Source: Actinospineispora spinosispora DSM 44797 (GTDB taxonomy: Bacteria; Actinomycetota; Actinomycetes; Mycobacteriales; Pseudonocardiaceae). From it: a stretch of DNA of 64,000 bases. A program made the translations under genes and the position numbers. Where the stretch lies: contig NZ_KE386836.1 of assembly GCF_000429025.1 (NCBI RefSeq), positions 124,001 to 188,000 of the forward strand, written 5' to 3'. The notes beneath the pieces were generated by a model, which was not told the origin of the DNA, made no database searches, and saw only the letters and a program-made list of their open reading frames with translations. Position 1 is the first letter of the stretch, and the number at the start of each line of letters is the position of its first letter. Shown here piece after piece: positions 45,533 to 53,841 of the stretch.

Positions 45533-46342
45533 ATGCGCGATGTGGTCACGGTGTCGGACGGATCTCGGATCGCCCTGCGCGGCTACGGCGCGACCGACGG
45601 CGCCCCCGATCGCACGATCCTGCTCCTGCACGGGCTGATGGGCCGCGCCTCCACCTGGTACCGCACCGCGCGGTGGCTCGCCGACCACGGCACGGTCTAC
45701 GCGATCGACGCCAGGGGACACGGCGACTCGGCCGCCTCGACGCCCGGGCCGTGGCCGACGGAACGTTTCGTCGCCGACGTCGTCGAGGTACTGGAATACC
45801 TCGGCCCCGCCGTCCTGATCGGACACTCCATGGGCGGCCTGCACGCCTGGGAGACCGCGGCCGCACGCCCCGACCTGGTCGACGCCCTCGTGGTCGAGGA
45901 CATGGCCCCCGACCACCGAGGCCGAACCGCCGCGCCATGGGTCGCCTGGTTCGACGCGATGCCCGAGACGTTCGACTCGCTGGCGGCCGTGCGCGACGCA
46001 TTCGGCTGGCCGAGACCCACCGTCGGCGACTACCTCGCCGAATGCGTCCGGGAAGGCCCCGACGGATACCGCCTACTCACCCCGCACGCGCTGGCCGCCG
46101 CGATCGCCGGTGAATGGGGCGAACGCGACTTCTGGACAGGTGTCGCCGCCGTCCGCTGCCCCACCCTGCTGCTGCAGGCCGAGGACACCGCGATCGCGTC
46201 CGAACAGATGACCGACATGGCCCGCCTGATCCCGCAAGCGCGGCACGTGAAGGTCCCTGGCACCGGGCACCTCCTCCACGACGACGCCCCCGACCGCTAC
46301 CGAGAACTGGTGACCGAGTTCCTCACCGGATCAACGCGGTGA
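45533..46342 (+). CDS. Alpha/beta hydrolase (Rv3591c-like)
   Basis: 269 residues from ATG 45533; a TTG at 45491 would start inside mhuD and was rejected. Alpha/beta hydrolase: LLLHGLMGRASTW (oxyanion), the nucleophile elbow LIGHSMGGLHAWETA, an acidic residue after the lid (LLLQAEDTAI) and the catalytic His in GTGHLLHDD. Substrate unknown. Its 3' end overlaps the convergent ligase-like gene by 20 bp. Confidence 0.9.
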   Translation: MRDVVTVSDGSRIALRGYGATDGAPDRTILLLHGLMGRASTWYRTARWLADHGTVYAIDARGHGDSAASTPGPWPTERFVADVVEVLEYLGPAVLIGHSMGGLHAWETAAARPDLVDALVVEDMAPDHRGRTAAPWVAWFDAMPETFDSLAAVRDAFGWPRPTVGDYLAECVREGPDGYRLLTPHALAAAIAGEWGERDFWTGVAAVRCPTLLLQAEDTAIASEQMTDMARLIPQARHVKVPGTGHLLHDDAPDRYRELVTEFLTGSTR

Positions 46343-46829
46343 CCGCCCCGGTTCGCGTATCGGTGATCCCGATCGACGCGATCTTCGCCCGGATCGGCGA
46401 CACCTCACCCAGCGCCGCGAGCGCGTCCGGCAACGCGGCCACCTCGAGCTCGCGGCTGAGCGCGCAGTACGGCAGCCACGACCCCGGCAGATACCGAGCG
46501 GTCGGCTCCCGCACCCGCTTCGCCAACGCGTCGTGCACATCGACGTGCGCGGCGAGCAACTCCGTGTCGGTCACCGCCGCAAGCACGAGCCTCGGCTCAT
46601 CCGTCAAGATCGTCCCCAGCACGGCGAGCCACAGCTCCGGCAACACCAGCCGCCCGAGATCCTCGCCCAGCTGCCCACGCACCTTCGCCGGGATCGCCGC
46701 ACCCCTGGCGAACCGCACCGACGGCGCCGCCGACGGCACCGGAACCCCCTGCAACGCCAACCGCGCACGCAGCTCCATCACCTGCCCCGCCGAGCCGGAA
46801 TCCAGGAAGAAGTCCAGGGCCTCGGCCAC
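46323..46829 (-). CDS. 2'-5' RNA ligase/LigT-like protein, catalytic motifs degenerate
   Basis: 168 residues from GTG 46829, with CGGGAGGG upstream. The overall pattern (AEALDFFLDSGSAGQVMELRARLALQGVP ... HVDVHDALAKRV ... YLPGSWLPYCALSREL) fits the 2H phosphoesterase/2'-5' RNA ligase family common in actinomycetes. The paired HxT/S motifs are not visible: the first is PSVRFARG and the second LPYCALS, so catalysis is doubtful. Recognition is from weak similarity; an unrelated function is possible. Confidence 0.6.
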   Translation of the reverse strand: MAEALDFFLDSGSAGQVMELRARLALQGVPVPSAAPSVRFARGAAIPAKVRGQLGEDLGRLVLPELWLAVLGTILTDEPRLVLAAVTDTELLAAHVDVHDALAKRVREPTARYLPGSWLPYCALSRELEVAALPDALAALGEVSPIRAKIASIGITDTRTGAVTALIR

Positions 46830-46999
46830 AGCGCACCCTCCCGATCGCGGCTGCGCACACCGTATCGCCACTCAGACGGACGCAGCGCCCCGCCAGTACT
46901 AGCCGTATTGCTTCCAATGTGGTCGGATGTGCGGTGGGGCCGGTGGCGCCAATCCCCCAGGCCGCCACCGGTCCCGTCTTTCTGCCTTTTCTCGCGCGG

Positions 47000-47210
47000 T
47001 CCAGGCGGCTCGGCTAACGGCTCGCTGCCTGGGGTTTTTTCCTCGCGGACCCCCTTCGGGGGCCCACTCGGAAAAATGTCGCCTTCGGCGACGCGCGCGC
47101 TTCGTGCCCCGGCCTGGGAGCCGCCTTTTCTGCACTACCCGCCTTCGGCCCGCCTTGCGGGGCCCACCGGTGACACGTGCGTCGCCTCATTCGCGGTGCG
47201 GGGTGAGGTG
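47000..47210 (+). repeat. Dispersed structured repeat, family A, copy 2
   Basis: About 210 bp, same parts as 22628-22860: CCAGGCGGCTCGGC...GCCTGG, T-run, CCTCGCGG, C5/G5 hairpin (here with the short loop TTC), CCCACTCGGAAAAATG, GTCGCC-TTC-GGCGAC, GCGCGCGCTT, CGGCCTGGGAGCCGCC, GCACTACCCGCC. Most differences are in loops. Confidence 0.85.
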
Positions 47211-47270
47211 GCTGGCTTCGGCGGGTGGGTGAACAAGCCGCGTCCCCGGCAGGTCAGGGGGTGACTGGGC

Positions 47271-47580
47271 ACCTCGCAGACCTTCGTGTCGCGTCGCAGA
47301 CACTGCAGCATCTGCGACGCAACGTGAGCCTCTGCGAGGTGTAACCGATGAGGCTGGTGCGGCTGGAGGGACCGTGGTCGAGGCGCAGCCGTGGCCGCAC
47401 CGGGGCGCCGCAGACCACCCCGTTCCCCGCGATCCTGGCCTGCACTTGGCGTGGGCGGGCGGTGTCAACCCGGAACCCTCGCCCCTGAACGCGTGCAACC
47501 AGGAGCGGGGGCGAGGCCGGCGTCAGCCGGGGGTTGATACCGCCCGCCCACGCCAAGACACTGACCGGCCAGCGGGGACG
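47271..47580 (-). repeat. Dispersed structured repeat, family C, copy 2 (inverted)
   Basis: Reverse complement of 36541-36862. The long stem reads CTTGGCGTGGGCGGGCGGT / ACCGCCCGCCCACGCCAAG: relative to copy 1, T-to-C and A-to-G changes occur together on the two arms, so pairing is kept. The distal part has the same GTCGCAGAC-CTGCAG-CTGCGAC hairpin. Confidence 0.85.
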
Positions 47581-47601
47581 AACACTGCACCCTCCGGAAA
47601 C

Positions 47602-48504
47602 TCAGCCAGAGCCCCGAGACGCGATAGCGAGCAATGCACCCGCCGCCCCACCAGCAGGCGGTGAACCCAGCCAGACGGCCCGCAACGACCGCCGCAGACC
47701 CACCCCACGAATCGGCACCCGCACAAGGGACCCGTCGGCGACCTCAGCGCGGACCGCCAACGAGCTCACCACCGAAGCGCCCAGCCCCGAGGCGACGGCG
47801 TTCTTGATCGCCGTGGTCGAGGACAGCTCGAGCGACGGCTCAGGAATCCCGTGCTCACGCAGCGCGTGAGCGAGGAACGTACGAGTGCCCGAGCCGGACT
47901 CACGACTGATCAACCCGGTCCGGGCGAGCAGCTCCGGACGCACCGCGCGCCGCCGAGCCCACGGGTGGGTCGGCGAGACCACCAGCGCAAGCTCGTCACG
48001 CGCCACCGTCCGCCCGGACAGGCCGGCGGGAAGCTCCGGCCCCTCGACGAACCCCAGCTCGGCGCCACCCGCCCGGATGGTCTCGGCCGTGTCGGCGCTG
48101 TTGTCCGAGATCAACGACACGGAAATCCCCGGATCCGAATCGCGCAGCGTCACCAGCCAGCCGGGCAGCAGGTACTCCGCGATCGTGGTGCTCGCCGCCA
48201 CCCGCAGCCTGCTCCGGCGCTGCGCGGCCAGCGTGGCGAGCCCCTGCTCCAGCCGGCTCGCCGCCTCGAGCGCCGGACGAGCCCAGTCGAGCGCGAGCAC
48301 GCCACTGGGGGTGAGCCGGGCGCCCTGGGCGTCCCGGACGAGCAGCGACGTACCCAACGCCGTCTCCAACCGGCGGACACGGGCGCTCACCGCGGGCTGG
48401 GAGATGCCGTGTTCCCGACCGGCCGCACTCAGGCTGCCGCTCGTCGCTATCGTTCTGAGCAGGTCGAACGTCTCCAGATCGGACGCCAGCCGCCGCAAGG
48501 CCAT
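47602..48504 (-). CDS. LysR-family transcriptional regulator
   Basis: 300 residues from ATG 48504. N-terminal winged HTH (FDLLRTIATSGSLSAAGREHGISQPAVSARVRRLE) and a LysR substrate-binding domain (LRVAASTTIAEYLLPGWL ... LALVVSPTHPWA ... IKNAVASGLGASVVS) typical of the CbbR/CysL branch. Divergent from the MFS gene, with a T-N11-A box over its own start: likely autorepressor and transporter regulator. Confidence 0.93.
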   Translation of the reverse strand: MALRRLASDLETFDLLRTIATSGSLSAAGREHGISQPAVSARVRRLETALGTSLLVRDAQGARLTPSGVLALDWARPALEAASRLEQGLATLAAQRRSRLRVAASTTIAEYLLPGWLVTLRDSDPGISVSLISDNSADTAETIRAGGAELGFVEGPELPAGLSGRTVARDELALVVSPTHPWARRRAVRPELLARTGLISRESGSGTRTFLAHALREHGIPEPSLELSSTTAIKNAVASGLGASVVSSLAVRAEVADGSLVRVPIRGVGLRRSLRAVWLGSPPAGGAAGALLAIASRGSG

Positions 48505-48516
48505 AACCAAAGGTTA
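48504..48516. promoter_or_regulatory. LysR T-N11-A box (TAACC-AAA-GGTTA)
   Basis: Perfect 5-bp arms with an AAA centre, overlapping the LysR ATG and 35 bp before the divergent MFS start; matches the generic LTTR recognition pattern. Confidence 0.55.
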
Positions 48517-48550
48517 GAGCGAGCCCACCAACTCGGGCTACCGGAATCCG

Positions 48551-49762
48551 GTGTGGGAACCGCAGACTCGTCGAGTGCGGACCGGGACGGGGCTGGCGGC
48601 GGGACTCGGTGTCACCGAGCTCGTGTCCTGGGGCGTTCTGGTCTACGCGTTCGGGGTGCTGGTCGTGCCGATGCACGACGAGCTCGGCTGGTCCTTCGCC
48701 ACCCTGAACACGGCATACGCCGGGGGAATGCTCGTGTCCGGCCTGGTCGCGGTGCCGGCCGGCTGGTGGCTGCGCCGCCATGGCGCGCGCGGGCTGATGG
48801 TCGGCGGAAGTGTGCTGGCCTCGGCGGTGCTGGTGGCCTGGTCCGCGGTGCGGACGCCGGCCCAGTTCGTGCTGGTCTCGCTGTTCTGCGGGCTGGCGAT
48901 GGCCGCGACGCTGTACGAACCGGCGTTCGCCGTGATCGTGGAACGCCGCGGCGACCCGAAGGACCGCGCACGGGCCATCGTGATCGTCACCGGCATCGCC
49001 GGCTTCGCCAGCGTCGTCTTCGTGCCGCTGACCGGCCAGCTCAGCACCGCGCACGGCTGGCGGTCCGCGCTGCTGGTGCTCGCCGTGGTCACCCTGCTGG
49101 TCGGCGCGCCACTACACGCGCTCCTGATCCGACCGGTCGCACACTGCGCGGCGACACCGAGGGCCACGGTCCGGGAGTTCCGCTCGTCGGCGTCCTTCCG
49201 GTGGCTCAGCGTCTGCCTGTCCGGCAGCACCGCGATGAAGACCGGGTTCGGGGTCAGCGTCGTGGCCTACCTGGTGTCGCGTGGTTACCCGCTGCGGCAC
49301 GCGGCGCTGGTCGGCGGCGCCGCCGGTATCTGTCAGGTCGGCGGCAGGCTACTGGTCTCCTGGCTTCGGCTACCGACCCACCTCGTGTGCGCGGCGGTGT
49401 TCGCCGGGCAGAGCGTCGCCGCAGTCCTGCTGATCTTCGTCGCGGACCGTCGGCTCGGGTCGGTGCTCCTGCTGGTGCTCGCGACCGTGTTGCTGGGACT
49501 CGGGTACGGCATCGTCGAGCTGCTGCGCGGAACGCTGGTCGTCGACTACTACGGGCGGACGGCGTACCCGACGGTGAACGCACGCCTGGCGACCAGGGTC
49601 GTCGCGGCCCGGACGGCGGGCCCGCTGCTCGCCGGCTGGGTGGTCACCGCCACCGGTTCCTACCTGCCGATGCTGCTCGGTGGATCGGCGCTCGCCGCGC
49701 TGAGCGCGGTCGCCATGCTGCTCACCCACCGCGCACGCCCACGAAACCTAGTGAGTGGCTAG
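48551..49762 (+). CDS. MFS transporter (12 TM)
   Basis: 403 residues, GTG start. About twelve hydrophobic segments; first: VTELVSWGVLVYAFGVLVV; loop 2-3 has WWLRRHGARGLMVGG (motif A-like). Resembles the monocarboxylate/oxalate-type MFS group. Regulated probably by the divergent LysR. Its TAG stop and that of convergent mutY share one CTAG (49759-49762). Confidence 0.88.
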   Translation: MWEPQTRRVRTGTGLAAGLGVTELVSWGVLVYAFGVLVVPMHDELGWSFATLNTAYAGGMLVSGLVAVPAGWWLRRHGARGLMVGGSVLASAVLVAWSAVRTPAQFVLVSLFCGLAMAATLYEPAFAVIVERRGDPKDRARAIVIVTGIAGFASVVFVPLTGQLSTAHGWRSALLVLAVVTLLVGAPLHALLIRPVAHCAATPRATVREFRSSASFRWLSVCLSGSTAMKTGFGVSVVAYLVSRGYPLRHAALVGGAAGICQVGGRLLVSWLRLPTHLVCAAVFAGQSVAAVLLIFVADRRLGSVLLLVLATVLLGLGYGIVELLRGTLVVDYYGRTAYPTVNARLATRVVAARTAGPLLAGWVVTATGSYLPMLLGGSALAALSAVAMLLTHRARPRNLVSG

Positions 49763-50649
49763 TGCCCTGGGACGCGCTCGCCGGGTAGCGCGAACGAACC
49801 GTCGGGGAGGTGCTCCACCAGGCCGTCGGTCAGCAGCGAGAACAGGCAGCGGTCGCGTTGCGCCGGTTCGGACCACGCGTCGTCCAGCGCGGTCCGGGGG
49901 ACCGGTCCGGGAGCGTCGCGCAGGACGTCCAGGAGCCTGCCGCGCACCTGGCGGTCGGTGCCCGCGAATCGTTGGACGGGACGGCTCGGCCCGGTGTACT
50001 CGGGACGGCCGTGCGCCTGCCAGGCACATTCGCCGAATACCGGACAGCCCTCGCAGCCGGGGTTGCGCACCGTGCAGCGCACCGCGCCCAGCTCCATGAG
50101 CGCGGCCGAGAACCGCGCCGCCACCAGGTCGTCCGAGGGCAGCAGCGCTTCGGCGTCGGCCAGGTCCGCCGTGGTGCGTGGCGGCCCGGCGTCGCCGGCG
50201 CCGTGGACCGCGCGGGCGATCACCCGGCGGACGTTGGTGTCGACGACCGGCGCGCGACGCTGGTAGCCGAATGCCGCGACCGCCCTCGCGGTGTACGCGC
50301 CGACGCCGGGCAGCGCGAGCAGCTCGTCGACGTCCGACGGCACGATGTCGCCGTGCCCGGTGGCGATCGCCGACGCCGCGGCGTGCAGACGCAACGCCCG
50401 GCGCGGGTAGCCGAGCTTGCCCCAGGCCCGCAGCACGTCGGACTGTGGCGCCGCCGCGAGCTCGGACGGCGTCGGCCAACGCCGCATCCAGTCGAGCCAG
50501 ATCGGCTCGACCCGCTTCACCGGGGTCTGCTGCAGCATGAACTCGCTGACCAACACGCCCCACGGGGTCGTCTCCGGTCGACGCCACGGCAGGTCGCGGG
50601 CGTGTTCGTCGAACCACGGAACCAACAGCTCGGCAAGCACGGATGACAC
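49759..50649 (-). CDS. mutY: A/G-specific adenine DNA glycosylase
   Basis: 296 residues. HhH-GPD glycosylase: catalytic Glu36 (VLVSEFMLQQTPV), HhH LPGVGAYTARAV, catalytic Asp137 (VVDTNVRR), and the [4Fe-4S] loop Cys192-Cys199-Cys202-Cys208. The C-terminal 8-oxoG-recognition domain is short, as in actinobacteria. Removes A opposite 8-oxoG. Position matches Rv3589. Confidence 0.95.
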   Translation of the reverse strand: MSSVLAELLVPWFDEHARDLPWRRPETTPWGVLVSEFMLQQTPVKRVEPIWLDWMRRWPTPSELAAAPQSDVLRAWGKLGYPRRALRLHAAASAIATGHGDIVPSDVDELLALPGVGAYTARAVAAFGYQRRAPVVDTNVRRVIARAVHGAGDAGPPRTTADLADAEALLPSDDLVAARFSAALMELGAVRCTVRNPGCEGCPVFGECAWQAHGRPEYTGPSRPVQRFAGTDRQVRGRLLDVLRDAPGPVPRTALDDAWSEPAQRDRCLFSLLTDGLVEHLPDGSFALPGERVPGH

Positions 50650-50752
50650 TCGGGCAGTATCCAGCGTGCTGACCGGGGGCCTGCGACCCGGGCTCCACTA
50701 CAGGTCGCGCACGAATTGCCCAATAGATATAACTCGATAGAGTGAGTTGAAC

Positions 50753-50792
50753 GGATTTCCGTGACACGCCGTGCCTGCCTAGCCGGAAATCC
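50753..50792 (+). promoter_or_regulatory. Inverted repeat GGATTTCCG ... CGGAAATCC before the wall protein
   Basis: 9-bp perfect arms with about 22 nt between, in the 170-bp leader of the 50819 gene. Could be a regulator dyad; regulator not recognised. Confidence 0.4.
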
Positions 50793-50818
50793 CTCGACCT
50801 CCACTTAACGTTCAACGC

Positions 50819-52333
50819 ATGATCGAGCCAGAGAGCGCGGTGTACTGGCGCCGGCGTGCCGTAGCGGTTGCCGGCGTCGTGGGTGTCGTCATGCTCGTGG
50901 TGTGGGCCGTGTCCGGCCCCAGCGGTTCCGCGCAGCCCCAGCAGAAGCTCGCCGAGGCCAACACCGCGGGTTCGAAGCCATTGTCCTTCGAACCCCCGAT
51001 GGCCAAGGACCACGACGACGACTCGAAGGGCCGCGACGACTCGAAGGGTGACGACGACTCGCCGGACCCGTCGCTCCTGCCGATGCCTGATCCGGGCACC
51101 TCGCCCGCCGCCGCGTCGCTGCCGTCGAGCTCGGCCCTGCCCTCTGGTTCGGCCCTGCCCTCCGGTTCGGCTCTGCCGTCGAGCTCCGCGCTGCCGTCGG
51201 CCGCGGCGCTGCCCTCGCGGCCCGCTCTTCCGTCCGGTTCGGCCCTGCCGTCCGCGTTGCCGTCCGGCTCGGCGTTGCCCTCGGGCTCCACACTCCCGTC
51301 CGGTTCGGCGCTGCCGTCCGGCAGCGCACTGCCGGCTCCGGCCGCGCTCCCGCAGCAGCCAGGGGCACTGCCCCAGCAGTCGGCGGCGCTGCCGCAACAG
51401 CCTCAGCAGCAGAGCGCGCTGCCTCAGCAGCCGGGGACGCTGCCCCAGCAGCCCGCGGCGCTCCCGCAGCAGCAGCCGGCGACGCCGGCGCAGCCGGGGA
51501 TCGTGCCGTCGACGCCCGGTGCGTCGAGCCTGCCGAGCACCCCGTCGGAGAACGGGGACCGGCCCGCGAAGCCCGCCAAGCCACCGAAGCCGCCCAAGCC
51601 GCACGGCCCGAGGGGTGAGTTCAACTCGGACGGCGCTCAGCCCGCCGCCGCCGTGGCACCCGTGCCTGCCGCACCGGGTGGCGCCGGGACCTGCGCCGAC
51701 GCCAACATCGGCCTGGTCGCCCAGGTCGGCGCGACGTCGTACCGACTCGGGCAGCGACCGGAGTTCCGCCTGGTCGTGGCGAACATCGGCAAGACCTCGT
51801 GCACCAGGGACCTCGACCCCGGCCTGCAGGAGCTGGTGGTCACCGGCCCCAACGGTTCCCGGATCTGGAGCAGCAACGACTGCTTCCCGGAGCGGCGCAG
51901 CGACGTCCGCACGTTGGCGCCCGGCAAGGCCGTCGTGTTCCCGGTGAGCTGGGCGGCGCGTAGCTCGGCGCCCGGTTGCGGTGCGAACCGCCAGGAGGTC
52001 ACGCCCGGCAACTACCAGCTGACCGCCAAGCTCGGACCGCTCACCAGTGGTTCGGCGCCGTTCACGATCGCGCCGGACAACAGCTCCGCCGCCCAGCGCT
52101 CCAGCGGTGCCCCCGGTCAGCAGCCGAGCATCGTTGCGCAGCGCCCGACCAGCGCGGTGCAGCGCCCGACGAGCCAGCCGCACCAGCAGCCCTCGATCGG
52201 CGGCGGCCAGCAGGGGATGTCTCAGCAGGGGACGACCCGGCAGAGCGGCTCGTCGGCGAACCAGCCGAACACGGCGACGCAGCCGACGACGGCTCCGCTG
52301 GGGCAGCAGCTGCCCGGCGGCGGCGCACAGTAG
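50819..52333 (+). CDS. Membrane-anchored wall-spanning protein with LPSGSA repeats (Rv3587c-like position)
   Basis: 504 residues, ATG start. One N-terminal membrane segment (VAVAGVVGVVMLVVWAV), an acidic spacer, then ~60 residues of ALPSGS/ALPSSS hexapeptides followed by a block of ALPQQP repeats and a Pro/Lys stretch. After this comes a folded domain (CADANIGLVAQVGATSYRLG ... FRLVVANIGKTSCTRDLD ... DCFPERRSDVRTLAPGKAVVFPVSW) with four cysteines, an Ig/intracellular-proteinase-inhibitor-like beta domain. A Gln/Ser/Thr-rich tail ends the protein. The layout suggests an extracytoplasmic domain on a long flexible stalk. Confidence 0.8.
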   Translation: MIEPESAVYWRRRAVAVAGVVGVVMLVVWAVSGPSGSAQPQQKLAEANTAGSKPLSFEPPMAKDHDDDSKGRDDSKGDDDSPDPSLLPMPDPGTSPAAASLPSSSALPSGSALPSGSALPSSSALPSAAALPSRPALPSGSALPSALPSGSALPSGSTLPSGSALPSGSALPAPAALPQQPGALPQQSAALPQQPQQQSALPQQPGTLPQQPAALPQQQPATPAQPGIVPSTPGASSLPSTPSENGDRPAKPAKPPKPPKPHGPRGEFNSDGAQPAAAVAPVPAAPGGAGTCADANIGLVAQVGATSYRLGQRPEFRLVVANIGKTSCTRDLDPGLQELVVTGPNGSRIWSSNDCFPERRSDVRTLAPGKAVVFPVSWAARSSAPGCGANRQEVTPGNYQLTAKLGPLTSGSAPFTIAPDNSSAAQRSSGAPGQQPSIVAQRPTSAVQRPTSQPHQQPSIGGGQQGMSQQGTTRQSGSSANQPNTATQPTTAPLGQQLPGGGAQ

Positions 52334-52346
52334 ACCAAGTGGCTGG

Positions 52347-52396
52347 GCTGTAACCGCTGCCCGGGTTCTGGGGAGGAGCCGGGCAGCGGTTACAGC
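52347..52396. terminator. Terminator between wall protein and radA
   Basis: 18-bp perfect arms GCTGTAACCGCTGCCCGG with a 14-nt purine-rich loop, followed by TGTATTTCTCTC; convergent genes. Confidence 0.85.
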
Positions 52397-52425
52397 TGTA
52401 TTTCTCTCAGCCGTTCACCAGCGGC

Positions 52426-53832
52426 TCAGCCCTTCAACAGCGGCAGGGCCTCGCCGAGGTGGGAGACCTCCATCACCCGCATGCCCTTGATCTTCGGCAG
52501 GGGGTGCGGGCCGGAGGGCACCAGCGCGGCCTGGAAACCGAGCCGAGCCGCCTCCGCGACGCGCCGTTCGACGCCCGCGATCCGCCGGATCTCACCGGTC
52601 AGCCCGATCTCGCCGATCACGACCAGCCCGCCGGGCAACGGTGCGTCCTTCTGCGCGGACGCCACGGCGAGCGCGATCGCCAGGTCGGCGGCAGGTTCGC
52701 TCATCCGCATGCCGCCCACGGTGGCGGTGTAGACCTCGGCGTCGTGCAGTCGAATCCCGGCGCGGCGCTGCAGCACGGCGAGCACCATCGACACCCTGGC
52801 CGAGTCGAGCCCGCTGACCGCGCGCCGAGGCGACGGGATGTCCTTGCCCGCCACCAGCGCCTGTACCTCGGCGAGCAGCGGCCGTTTGCCCTCCACCGCC
52901 ACGGTGATCGCCGTGCCGGCGACCGGTGCCCTGCGCAGCGAGGAGTCGGCGAGGAACAGCCCTGAGGGGTCCGTGACGCCATGGATGCCGTCGTCGCGCA
53001 GCTCGAAGCAGCCGACCTCGTCGGCGGGGCCGTAGCGGTTCTTGATGCCGCGCACCATGCGCAGCGTGGAATGCCGGTCGCCCTCGAAGTGCAGCACGAC
53101 GTCGACGAGGTGCTCCAGCACGCGGGGCCCGGCGACCGAGCCGTCCTTCGTGACATGTCCCACCAGGATCACCGGCAGGCCGCGTTCCTTGGCCAGCGCG
53201 GTGAGCGCCACCGTCACGGCGCGTACCTGCGTGACACCGCCCGGCGAGCCGTCGACCTCGGCCGAGGAGACGGTCTGCACCGAGTCGACGACCAGCAGCT
53301 TCGGTTTGAGCGCGTCGATGTGGCCGATGATCGAACCGAGGTCCGACTCGGCGGCGAGGTACAGACCGTCGCACACCGCTCCGGTCCTGGTCGCGCGCAG
53401 CTTCACCTGGCCCGCGCTCTCCTCACCGGTGGCGTAGAGAACGGCGCCGTCGCTCTGCGCGACGCGCGCGGCGACCTCCAGCAGCAGCGTCGACTTGCCG
53501 GCGCCGGGCTCACCCGCGAGCAGCACGACGACGCCGGGGACCAGCCCACCGCCGAGGACCCGGTCCAGCTCGGGCACCCCGGTCGGACGGGACACGGCCG
53601 AGTCCAGCTCGACGTCGCCGATCCGCCGGGCCGGCGTGGCCGGAGCGCCCGCCGCGACCGTGCGGGCCGGAGCCCGCACCGTGGCGGTCTCCTCGATCGT
53701 GCCCCAGCTCTTGCACCGGGGACACTGCCCGAGCCACTTCATGGCCTCGTGACCGCACTCGCCGCAGCGGTGGGTCGCGCCGGCGGGGCGGCGCGACCCC
53801 TTGCGCGGCGAGGTGCCTTCCAGCGGGCTCAG
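52426..53832 (-). CDS. radA: DNA repair protein RadA (start codon non-canonical)
   Basis: 468 residues if CTG 53832 is used (CTG 53823 is the other candidate). Zinc finger C-x2-C...C-x2-C (HRCGECGHEAMKWLGQCPRCKSWG), RecA core with Walker A GEPGAGKSTLLLE, Walker B KLLVVDSVQT, the RadA KNRFG-type motif (here IKNRYGPADEVGCFEL) and a Lon-like C-terminal domain. The first ATG (53742) falls between the two CxxC pairs and would delete half of the zinc finger, while the frame is open back to the lpqE stop at 53842 with no ATG/GTG/TTG. Branch-migration helicase of recombination. Confidence 0.9.
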   Translation of the reverse strand: MSPLEGTSPRKGSRRPAGATHRCGECGHEAMKWLGQCPRCKSWGTIEETATVRAPARTVAAGAPATPARRIGDVELDSAVSRPTGVPELDRVLGGGLVPGVVVLLAGEPGAGKSTLLLEVAARVAQSDGAVLYATGEESAGQVKLRATRTGAVCDGLYLAAESDLGSIIGHIDALKPKLLVVDSVQTVSSAEVDGSPGGVTQVRAVTVALTALAKERGLPVILVGHVTKDGSVAGPRVLEHLVDVVLHFEGDRHSTLRMVRGIKNRYGPADEVGCFELRDDGIHGVTDPSGLFLADSSLRRAPVAGTAITVAVEGKRPLLAEVQALVAGKDIPSPRRAVSGLDSARVSMVLAVLQRRAGIRLHDAEVYTATVGGMRMSEPAADLAIALAVASAQKDAPLPGGLVVIGEIGLTGEIRRIAGVERRVAEAARLGFQAALVPSGPHPLPKIKGMRVMEVSHLGEALPLLKG

Positions 53833-53841
53833 GGCGTCGCG

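Larger units (their letters stand above)
46830..47601. other. 0.77-kb gene-free region: family A copy 2 and family C copy 2
   Basis: Between the ligase-like gene start and the LysR gene end. Family A copy 2 spans 47000-47210 and family C copy 2 spans 47271-47580, ending 21 bp from the LysR stop. The first ~170 bp hold the promoter of the ligase-like gene; nothing else recognised. Confidence 0.8.

Noticed and set aside
52426-53742. RadA starting at ATG 53742
   Set aside because: Would split the four-cysteine zinc finger; the missing CxxC is encoded immediately upstream in frame.
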